From an uncultured Prevotella sp. (GTDB taxonomy: Bacteria > Bacteroidota > Bacteroidia > Bacteroidales > Bacteroidaceae), in contig USSA01000086.1 in assembly GCA_900557255.1 (NCBI GenBank), positions 1 to 12,481 on the forward strand: a DNA stretch of 12,481 nucleotides, written 5' to 3'. Each line of letters starts with the position of its first letter. The stretch's first letter is position 1. Made by a program: the position numbers and the translations under genes. Positions 8,201 to 12,481 of this stretch are shown here, one piece after another. Below the pieces are notes generated by a model. It made no database searches, was not told where the DNA came from, and saw only the letters and a program-made list of their open reading frames with translations.

Positions 8201-8443
8201 ACCGAGACTACTACCTTCGAGATTCCTATGGCTTATCAGGACAAAGAACTGCGTGTACAGGCTGTCAATGAGTATGGTGGCTTGAGTGCTTACGGCAAGG
8301 CTTCGTTGTCTACAGGCATAGAAGACGTATCTTGCAAGGAGGAAAGCGACGACAAGGCATGGTACAATGTGATGGGCATGAAGGTGAGTGCTGGAAGTAA
8401 AGGTATTCTCATTCATCAGCACAAGAAGATAATAGTCAAGTAG
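5213..8443 (+). CDS. Multidomain secreted pectin methylesterase (CE8 pectinesterase)
   Basis: This 1076-aa protein hydrolyses methyl esters of homogalacturonan. Residues 1-24 are a signal peptide (initiation could also be at Met3, 5219). A beta-sandwich at about 27-197 is followed by two InlB-like repeat modules (about 204-277 and 283-358, ending QAVYT and KIVANYS), a second beta-sandwich (360-530) and an SbsA-like Ig domain (about 535-628). The pectinesterase beta-helix spans about 636-915, beginning VVAQDGTGDYTTIQAAIDAA. Its active site appears complete: Gln749 (GPQA), Gln771-Asp772 (YQDTW), Asp796 (GAVDFIYG), Arg856 and Trp858 (LGRPW). A short Ig/FN3-like segment (about 960-1030) precedes a C-terminal tail (TGIEDVS, then YNVMGMKV and KGILI) resembling that of the upstream esterase. 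Bacterial pectinesterases are often only 350-450 aa, so about 600 residues are accessory and probably help carbohydrate or surface binding. I see no frameshift. Confidence 0.92.
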   Translation: MIMNKFKHLFLALLLVMVQLPLCATDIEMKWNFNQGDAKALEGTISADGILSYATASLGSDLEFLGTFKVGSLTVTKIQPKVVASGNGEANAISFSLKTKKGLSLLGKSFSFDACKVGTNGGNLDVVAEVSGKSYDLLTTLSPQTANIDPYYSHYTANLSEIPATGDELVIKVFIKKVAVNKQYGFANFVITASTEGEVEQVNSYQLSATLANAEAGSIQVSPKSNVFDEGTQVSVKATENFGYHFEKWIDETGKTISTENPYSFAITANTSLQAVYTSQPVYALNLSLTSGALNHMVTMVPEGKVVNGVHYYEEGTDVKLVASNNKILTFTNWEDQTTQAERIVTMDSEKKIVANYSACDYIVAWDLHNLSARQDVAADFASETENAGLLQMRNAEGTSKAWLVSVMRDKYSARVWRPLAEKNYFELSFSTKGYKNIKVAAAMGDDYNAYSVNYMQVSTNGTDFETVGTYHLPNRGWDEEEFTLPESCNGQDKVWVRFMPDYSSSLIGVNNVNDGTAVAEIYVTADVEQGDDHQAPVLVASIPADNDEGVSATGSIILTFDEKVVLGEGDATLGDEVLTPTVSGKTVVYPYSGLKYNQAYEFVLPAGAITDRSGNAYEGVNIHFVTMERKQPAARLYDAVVAQDGTGDYTTIQAAIDAAPANRTQPWLIFIKKGVYKGHHDIPANKPYLYLIGQGRNQVSISDDRLSGVGNDYKVNKGATLTANSDNLYFEGINFVNSYGVEKNDGPQALALYTIGDRIVLNKVGLLSYQDTWLTTTKPNNRHYIKDSWIEGAVDFIYGQGNVYLDQDTINIVRKSGGWIVAPNHAKETTWGYVFMNNVITAPGNPAETNVWLGRPWHDTPITLFINTRSYVTIPAAGWYSTMGGLPKLWAEYNTMDGNGNPVDLSHRNTDYYYTDSQTGQKVTGKSEKAVLSAEEAARYTVKNVLSGSDAWQPTLLCEACEAPQVKKVNSTLEWQKVPYAISYVVTAGDEVIGFTETTTFEIPMAYQDKELRVQAVNEYGGLSAYGKASLSTGIEDVSCKEESDDKAWYNVMGMKVSAGSKGILIHQHKKIIVK

Positions 8444-8471
8444 AGATTTTTTGATATTGTTTTTAGTAAAT

Positions 8472-8640
8472 CCTTAATTTCGCAACACTTTAGTTTAACA
8501 TTTTTATAAAATCCTGAGCAACAATAAGTTGCTCAGGATTTTGCTATGTCAGAATTTTCACTTACCTTAGTGTCACCGTTGCATACTGACCAATGATTAC
8601 GAATCTTCCGTGAGAGAGATTGTCGATTGCGGAATTAAGG
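8472..8640 (+). mobile_element. IS1380-like element, MITE-like deletion derivative (copy B, 169 bp)
   Basis: The terminal repeats are ccttaatttcgcaac (8472-8486) and the complement of ccttaattccgcaa (8627-8640). Positions 8472-8574 match the complement of 666-768 of copy A over 103 bp, with six differences by my count and no gaps. At 8575 the sequence jumps into the interior of the transposase: 8577-8627 reads RCILTNDYESSVREIVD, a motif I recognise from the C-terminal part of IS1380 transposases. It then joins the right end directly. Two internal deletions thus remove nearly the whole gene. Orientation is opposite to copy A. Confidence 0.8.
8508..8545 (+). terminator. IS hairpin likely ending the esterase transcript
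   Basis: Positions 8508-8522 pair perfectly with 8528-8542 around a 5-nt loop. On the plus strand the stem ends in TTTT followed by gct. It lies 65 bp after the pectin methylesterase stop codon and is the first strong hairpin downstream, so it could end that transcript. It is the copy B version of the IS leader hairpin at 698-732. The T-run is short. Confidence 0.45.
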
Positions 8641-8645
8641 TTATC
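8641..8645. repeat. Right target-site duplication (TTATC) of the composite transposon
   Basis: TTATC follows immediately after the outer terminal repeat of copy B, which ends at 8640, and matches 97-101. Removing 102-8645 would restore an uninterrupted sequence, atttttatc joined to aaaactt, between two terminators. Confidence 0.65.
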
Positions 8646-8656
8646 AAAACTTCCCT

Positions 8657-8736
8657 AAAAAAAGAAAAAGGCTTCGATGGCAAACGAAAGTAGTTTCGTT
8701 GGAGGTAGAAACTAGTTTCATTGGCCATCGAAGCCT
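8657..8736 (-). terminator. Branched intrinsic terminator downstream of rnhB
   Basis: An outer 13-bp perfect stem pairs aggcttcgatggc (8669-8681) with 8724-8736. On the minus strand it is followed by TTTTT-C-TTTTTTT (complement of 8657-8669), a strong intrinsic terminator for rnhB, whose stop is 31 bp upstream. Inside the stem are two smaller hairpins: 8683-8689 with 8694-8700, and the palindrome gaaactagtttc at 8708-8719. This gives a three-way-junction shape. The two inner hairpins look like a 22-bp duplication (8686-8702 and 8708-8724 differ at two of 17 positions). Confidence 0.7.
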
Positions 8737-8766
8737 GTTTCATAAAAAGGGGCATAACAGGGGGTT

Positions 8767-9375
8767 CTAATCCTTGAAATCAATACTCAATTCGCCAGTT
8801 CCCAAGAGATTATAGCTCATACGATGATAAGGCGTAACACCAAATTCCCTGATGGCAGCACGATGCTTCTTGGTAGGATAACCCTTGTTGCCTTTCCAGT
8901 CGTATTGTGGATATTCTTCTGCAAGCGCATCCATGTAATCATCACGATATGTCTTGGCAAGGATGCTGGCAGCTGCAATAGACAGATACTTGCCGTCTCC
9001 TTTTACGATGGTTGTATAAGGCAAATCCTTGTAGGGCTTGAAACGGTTGCCATCCACGATAACTGCTTCCGGACGAACCTTGAGCTGATCCAGAGCACGG
9101 TGCATCGCCAGGAAACTGGCGTTGAGGATATTGATTTTGTCGATTTCTTCGGGAGTAACAATGCCTACAGCCCAAGCTACGGCATCACGCTCTATCTGTT
9201 CGCGAAGCGCCTTGCGCTTCTTATCCGTGAGCTTCTTACTGTCGTTCAATTCGGCATTCTGATAACCGGGAGGAAGAATAACGGCGGCGGCATACACGCT
9301 GCCAGCCAGACATCCTCTGCCAGCCTCGTCGCAGCCAGCCTCTACCATATCCTTATAATAATGACTTTCTAACAT
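8767..9375 (-). CDS. rnhB: Ribonuclease HII
   Basis: The enzyme nicks RNA in RNA-DNA hybrids and removes misincorporated ribonucleotides, acting in the cytoplasm with a divalent metal. From the ATG at 9375 it is 202 aa, the normal family size. The motif AGCDEAGRG carries Asp16 and Glu17; VDGN carries Asp108; SILAKTYRD carries Asp145, completing the DEDD active site. [10 protein letters not shown] and the C-terminal GYPTKKH and PYHRMSY stretches are also typical. An ATG 39 bp upstream (9414) is in frame, but its extra residues ([13 protein letters not shown]) are not family-like and come from repeat-derived leader sequence, so I prefer 9375. The gene is probably transcribed alone. Confidence 0.95.
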   Translation of the reverse strand: MLESHYYKDMVEAGCDEAGRGCLAGSVYAAAVILPPGYQNAELNDSKKLTDKKRKALREQIERDAVAWAVGIVTPEEIDKINILNASFLAMHRALDQLKVRPEAVIVDGNRFKPYKDLPYTTIVKGDGKYLSIAAASILAKTYRDDYMDALAEEYPQYDWKGNKGYPTKKHRAAIREFGVTPYHRMSYNLLGTGELSIDFKD

Positions 9376-9399
9376 AATTATGATGAATTTTACGTTTAC

Positions 9400-9628
9400 C
9401 TCTTCACTCTTCACCTCTACCTTATAACTACCTGATTATAGGATAGTTACAAAGACAGAAGCGTTTCAACTCTTCACCAGCTCTTCACCCACTCTTCACC
9501 TACACTTCACCCTCATAGCACCAAGCGGTGAAGAGAGGGTGAAGAGTGGGTGAAGAGTCAGAGCGTCTCTTCAGCGCGTAAGTACCAGTATAACAACACG
9601 TTACGATTAAAAGGTGAAGAGTGAAGAG
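9400..9628. repeat. Array of ctcttcacc repeats with a 31-bp stem
   Basis: The 9-mer ctcttcacc or a one-base variant occurs at 9400, 9407, 9470, 9481, 9492 and 9503 on the plus strand, and inverted (ggtgaagag) at 9527, 9538, 9549, 9613 and 9620. The central copies are spaced exactly 11 bp apart. Positions 9481-9511 are complementary to 9527-9557 at 28 of 31 positions, with a 15-nt loop, so the centre could form a very stable hairpin or cruciform. Units this short without unique spacers are not CRISPR. No protein-coding gene is visible in 9376-9798. Role unknown. Confidence 0.8.
9423..9453 (-). promoter_or_regulatory. Candidate rnhB promoter
   Basis: On the minus strand, TTTG (9453-9450) is followed after 19 bp by TAGTTATA (9430-9423). 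The -33 box and the spacing match the Bacteroidetes pattern TTTG-N19-21-TAnnTTTG; the -7 element matches partly. Transcription would start near 9416, giving a leader of about 40 nt containing two copies of the GGTGAAGAG-type repeat just before the start codon. Confidence 0.4.
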
Positions 9629-9674
9629 TATTTTGGCGTTCCAGCCTTAACTTTTTTGATAACTGCCAAACGCA

Positions 9675-9752
9675 AACAGCCAACTGTCCGCAGTAGCGCC
9701 AGTTGGCTGTTCTTCGCTTGCCAGTGGGTTGTCTTTCGCTCGCCAGTTGGCT
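9675..9752. repeat. 22-bp tandem repeat with a 12-bp hairpin
   Basis: Three units start with gccag: 9698-9719, 9720-9741 and a partial one at 9742-9752, at an exact 22-bp period. The middle unit carries several substitutions. In addition aacagccaactg (9675-9686) is perfectly complementary to 9700-9711, making a 12-bp hairpin with a 13-nt loop. The block lies 47 bp beyond the sufS stop codon and might act in ending or stabilising that transcript, but no T-run follows on the minus strand. Confidence 0.65.
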
Positions 9753-9771
9753 AAATAAGGCTTTTACGTGC

Positions 9772-9783
9772 GCCGTATACGGC
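9772..9783. other. 12-bp perfect palindrome after sufS
   Basis: gccgtatacggc is a perfect palindrome 16 bp beyond the sufS stop codon, with ttta to its left and taaaa to its right. It may be a small terminator stem or a protein-binding site; there is no T-run to decide. Confidence 0.3.
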
Positions 9784-9798
9784 TAAAATGATTTTTCC

Positions 9799-11013
9799 TT
9801 AGAACATCATAGCCACGCGCTTTACGCCCGCTACAAGCGCATCTATTTCTTCCTTTGTATTGTACAGGGCAAAGCTGGCACGAACGGTACCGAGAATGCC
9901 GTAGCGGTCCATCAAAGGCTGAGCACAGTGATGACCGGTACGAACAGCAATGCCCAGACGGTCGAGCAAGGTTCCCATATCCATGTGATGAATATCACCA
10001 ACCAAGAAGCTGACAACGGCATCCTTGCCTTCCTGTTCACCAAAAAGTCTGATTCCATCGATGGTTCGCATCTGCTCCATACAGTAACGGGTAAGTTCCT
10101 GCTCATGCTTGGCAATGTTGTCCATGCCGAGCGCAGAAACATAATCGATGGCTTTAGCCAAACCATGGGTAGCTACATAATCAGGAGTACCAGCCTCGAA
10201 CTTGAAAGGCAATTTCTCGAAAGTAGTCTTCTCAAAGCTTACACTCTCAATCATTTCGCCACCGCCCTGATATGGAGGCAACTTCTCGAGCCATTCTTCC
10301 TTACCGTAAAGCACACCGATACCAGTAGGACCATAAATCTTATGTCCGCTGAAAGCGAAGAAATCGCAATCCATATCCTGTACATCCACAGCAAAATGAG
10401 GAGTACTCTGAGCGCCATCCACCATGACAGGCACATCGTGCTCATGAGCAATCTTTATCATCTCTTTTACCGGATTCACCGTACCGAGCACGTTGCTCAC
10501 CTGGGCAATGCTCACGATTTTGGTGCGTTCGGTAAATAAATTGGCGAATTCATCGAGGTTAATCTCACCTTTATCGTTGATAGGGATTACTCGGATGGCG
10601 ATTCCCTTCTTGGCAGCCTGCAACTGCCAAGGCACGATATTGGAGTGATGTTCCATGGTAGAGATAATCACCTCGTCGCCCTCGCTCATAAAGGCATCGC
10701 AGAACGATGAAACCACGAGATTCAGACTCTCTGTAGTGCCACGGGTAAAGATGACTTCCTCAACCTTAGGCGCATTGATAAACTTGCGCACGGTTTCGCG
10801 GGCTGCCTCATGAAGGTCGGTAGCCTGCTGAGAGAGATAGTGAACACCACGATGCACATTGGCATTTACATTGAGATACTCGTCGCGCATGGCATCGAGC
10901 ACGCACAATGGCTTCTGCGTGGTTGCCGCATTATCCAGATACACCAATGGCTTATCATAGACCTTTCTCGATAAAATCGGGAAATCTGCTCTTACTTGAT
11001 TGATATCATACAT
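9799..11013 (-). CDS. sufS: Cysteine desulfurase SufS
   Basis: This PLP enzyme converts L-cysteine to L-alanine and passes the sulfur as persulfide to the SUF Fe-S scaffold. The 404-aa length is normal. Visible landmarks are the N-terminal YLDNAATTQKP, EHHSN (His122/123), MVDGAQS (Asp198 and Gln202, PLP contacts), the PLP lysine Lys225 in FSGHKIYGP, and the active-site cysteine Cys363 in RTGHHCAQPLM, which is diagnostic of class II (SufS) desulfurases as opposed to IscS/NifS. It follows sufD by 36 bp and is probably the last gene of the operon. AAAGGAG (11036-11030) lies 16 bp before the ATG, longer than usual for a ribosome binding site, and no closer in-frame start is evident. Confidence 0.96.
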   Translation of the reverse strand: MYDINQVRADFPILSRKVYDKPLVYLDNAATTQKPLCVLDAMRDEYLNVNANVHRGVHYLSQQATDLHEAARETVRKFINAPKVEEVIFTRGTTESLNLVVSSFCDAFMSEGDEVIISTMEHHSNIVPWQLQAAKKGIAIRVIPINDKGEINLDEFANLFTERTKIVSIAQVSNVLGTVNPVKEMIKIAHEHDVPVMVDGAQSTPHFAVDVQDMDCDFFAFSGHKIYGPTGIGVLYGKEEWLEKLPPYQGGGEMIESVSFEKTTFEKLPFKFEAGTPDYVATHGLAKAIDYVSALGMDNIAKHEQELTRYCMEQMRTIDGIRLFGEQEGKDAVVSFLVGDIHHMDMGTLLDRLGIAVRTGHHCAQPLMDRYGILGTVRASFALYNTKEEIDALVAGVKRVAMMF

Positions 11014-11049
11014 ATTTTTAAGAACTTAACTCCTTTAAAAGGATATTAT

Positions 11050-12393
11050 CTACTTGCAAAGCTTGCAGCCCTCGCACTTATTGAGTTCACCACGGAATCG
11101 CTTCTCTACGAGATGATGCAGGCGATCGCGCAATGGCTCCAGTTCCATCTTGTCGATGACCTCGTTGATAAATGCAAACTGAAGGAGCAACTTAGCCTCC
11201 TCGCGGCTCACACCACGCTGCTGCATATAGAACAGGGCGGCATCGTTGAGCTGACCAACAGTACTTCCATGCGCACACTTCACATCATCGGCATAAATCT
11301 CCAGCATCGGCTGGGTGAACATACGGGCAGTCTTCGTAGCACAGAGGTTCTGGTTGGTTTCCTGAGAAATAGTCTTCTGGGCACCATGACGAACCAGTAC
11401 TCTGCCGGCAAAAGCACCACGTGCCTCACCATCGAGCACATACTTATAAAGCTCGTTGCTGGTACAATGACCCACCTGATGATCGATGAGCGTATTGTTA
11501 TCAACCACCTGGTTCTTATCGGCAATCACACAACCATTGCAGAAGCACTCGGCTCCCTCGCCCTTGAATACGAGGTCGAGGCGGTTGCGGGTGATACCGT
11601 TATGAAGCGTGATGACGTTATGGTTCACGCGGCTGTTTGCCTGCTGCTCGATATACACGTTGCTGACACGGCGGTTCTTGTAATGAGTCTCCTCCAGGCA
11701 ATAGAGGTCGAGACTGGCATTCTCGCCAACATAAGCCTCGATTACCTGAGTAGCGAGAAAGTTCTTGTCATCGGCTGCATGGTCGCAGAAGAGGAACTTA
11801 GCCTCAGCACCCTGTTCCATCACGATGAGTACACGTCGGTTTACCATCAAATCAACATCCGAACGGAGAATATTGATGACCTGAATGGTTCGCTCTACCT
11901 TTACATTCTTTGGAACATAAATCAGCAAGCCATCCTGTGCCAGGAATGTATTCAATGCGGTGATGCCATCTTCGTCGGTTTTGGCAATCTTAGCGTAGTA
12001 TTTCCCGATGAATTCAGGGTTTTCTGCAGCAATCTTGTTCAAAGAGTCCACGATTACGCCCTCCGGAAGCTCTACTTTAGGCAATGCTTTGTTATAAAAA
12101 GCATCGTTTACAACGAAGTAGAGCGAAGTGCTCAGGTTAGGCACATCGCAGCGGAAAGCCTCGTATGGATCTACCGGAATTTCCAGACGGTTCAAGTTCA
12201 AGCCATAGTCTGGCTCGAAGATGGCGCTCATATCTGTGTACTTGTATCTTTCTACCTTTCGGGAAGGGAAGCCCAGACGATGGAAGTCCTCAAACGCAGC
12301 ATCGCGCACCGCATTAAGCACCTCAGCACTGTTCTTCTTGATTATTCTCGAAGAAGACTGATACAAGTCTAAATATTGTTTTTCTGAATGCAT
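11050..12393 (-). CDS. sufD: Fe-S cluster assembly protein SufD
   Basis: SufD pairs with SufB in the SufBC2D scaffold that builds Fe-S clusters, with SufC as the ATPase. From the ATG at 12393 it is 447 aa. The N-terminal helical region is followed by the beta-helix core, with typical SufD segments such as NRRVLIVMEQGAEAKF, ELYKYVLDGEARGAFAGRV and KCAHGSTVGQLND, the last holding the conserved Cys-His pair. The C-terminus ends KCEGCKLCK, a CxxCxxC motif absent from the E. coli protein. Another ATG lies at 12399, but GGGAGG (12405-12400) abuts it directly, whereas it sits 6 nt before the ATG at 12393, so I chose the latter. The neighbours sufC and sufS confirm the assignment. Confidence 0.94.
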   Translation of the reverse strand: MHSEKQYLDLYQSSSRIIKKNSAEVLNAVRDAAFEDFHRLGFPSRKVERYKYTDMSAIFEPDYGLNLNRLEIPVDPYEAFRCDVPNLSTSLYFVVNDAFYNKALPKVELPEGVIVDSLNKIAAENPEFIGKYYAKIAKTDEDGITALNTFLAQDGLLIYVPKNVKVERTIQVINILRSDVDLMVNRRVLIVMEQGAEAKFLFCDHAADDKNFLATQVIEAYVGENASLDLYCLEETHYKNRRVSNVYIEQQANSRVNHNVITLHNGITRNRLDLVFKGEGAECFCNGCVIADKNQVVDNNTLIDHQVGHCTSNELYKYVLDGEARGAFAGRVLVRHGAQKTISQETNQNLCATKTARMFTQPMLEIYADDVKCAHGSTVGQLNDAALFYMQQRGVSREEAKLLLQFAFINEVIDKMELEPLRDRLHHLVEKRFRGELNKCEGCKLCK

Positions 12394-12399
12394 AGCCAT

Positions 12400-12405
12400 C
12401 CTCCC
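12400..12405 (-). promoter_or_regulatory. Ribosome binding site that decides the sufD start
   Basis: GGGAGG on the minus strand lies in the short sufC-sufD gap. It touches the ATG at 12399 but is 6 nt from the ATG at 12393. Such a strong Shine-Dalgarno sequence is uncommon in Bacteroidetes, and its spacing favours the second ATG. Confidence 0.6.
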
Positions 12406-12407
12406 TA

Positions 12408-12481
12408 TTATTTCTCATCTACTTCTGCCTTGATCCAGTCGTAGCCACGAGCCTCAATCTCCTTGGCAAGTTCAGGACCGG
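12408..12481 (-). CDS. sufC: SufC ATPase, C-terminal end only
   Basis: The last 23 codons before a TAA stop read GPELAKEIEARGYDWIKAEV, then DEK, matching the C-terminus of Bacteroidetes SufC, the ABC-type ATPase of the SUF scaffold. A second stop (TAG) follows directly. The ATP-binding motifs lie beyond the window edge. The stop is 14 bp before the chosen sufD start, which fits one operon running sufC-sufD-sufS. Confidence 0.8.
   Translation of the reverse strand, partial: GPELAKEIEARGYDWIKAEVDEK

Larger units (their letters stand above)
102..8640. mobile_element. Composite transposon carrying a pectin-esterase module
   Basis: The block is bounded by inverted, decayed copies of one IS1380-like element. 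Both outer ends carry the terminal repeat ccttaattccgcaa (102-115, and its complement at 8627-8640), and TTATC flanks the whole block on each side. The inner ends of the two IS copies are flanked by unrelated bases (gcaat after 768, taaat before 8472). This fits insertion of the whole block rather than two separate IS insertions. The cargo is a regulator gene and two pectin esterase genes in one orientation. Neither end copy encodes an intact transposase, so the element is probably immobile unless a relative supplies transposase in trans. The alternative is two independent insertions with a coincidental flanking repeat. Confidence 0.65.

Noticed and set aside
794..8443. Complete polysaccharide utilisation locus
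   Set aside because: There is no susC/susD-like pair, pectate lyase or glycoside hydrolase in the cargo, only a regulator and two esterases.
8467..8645. Independent insertion of copy B with its own target duplication
   Set aside because: taaat before 8472 does not match TTATC after 8640.
9400..9628. Possible CRISPR array
   Set aside because: Repeats are only 9 bp with 2-bp gaps, they occur in both orientations, and there are no spacers or cas genes.
9376..9798. A small protein gene in the rnhB-sufS gap
   Set aside because: No frame of useful length with a start and recognisable features was found; the region is dominated by repeats.
10996..12372. Long plus-strand open frame of 458 codons opposite sufD
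   Set aside because: It lies almost entirely antisense to sufD, and its product shows no recognisable motif. It is a by-product of sufD codon usage.

Overview
The window looks like a gut or rumen Bacteroidales chromosome, most likely Prevotella/Segatella. The signs are a SUF cluster in the order C-D-S, a membrane-tethered beta-propeller/AraC regulator typical of Bacteroidetes glycan loci, multidomain secreted pectin esterases with a shared C-terminal tail, promoters resembling the Bacteroidetes TTTG / TAnnTTTG type, and an IS1380-like transposase related to those I associate with Prevotella. The genus is inferred from protein style only; no rRNA gene is present.

Layout. Positions 1-101 are intergenic flank with a bidirectional-looking terminator hairpin. 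Positions 102-8640 appear to be one composite transposon of about 8.54 kb. Its two ends are decayed, inverted copies of the same IS1380-like element (copy A 102-768, copy B 8472-8640). The outer ends are 14-bp inverted repeats, and they are bounded by an identical 5-bp direct repeat, TTATC (97-101 and 8641-8645). Neither copy has a matching repeat around its inner end, which suggests the block inserted as a unit. The cargo is three genes on the plus strand: a propeller/Y_Y_Y/AraC regulator with no kinase (794-3175), an SGNH rhamnogalacturonan acetylesterase-like protein (3308-5191) and a pectin methylesterase (5213-8443). Upstream of the esterase pair lie a -7 promoter element and a 21-bp-spaced direct repeat that could be the regulator's operator.

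Right of the transposon everything reads on the minus strand: rnhB (RNase HII, 8767-9375) with an elaborate branched terminator; a 423-bp intergenic region with an 11-bp-periodic repeat folding into a 31-bp stem, and a 22-bp tandem repeat; then sufS (9799-11013), sufD (11050-12393) and the end of sufC (12408 to the window edge). SufC and SufD belong to the Fe-S scaffold complex, and SufS supplies it with sulfur.

Working model. The cargo is a small pectin-tailoring module carrying its own regulator. The two esterases would remove acetyl groups from rhamnogalacturonan and methyl groups from homogalacturonan, preparing pectin for lyases and hydrolases encoded elsewhere. There is no susC/susD pair and no depolymerase in the cargo. 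Both transposase copies are broken, so further movement would need an intact relative acting in trans.
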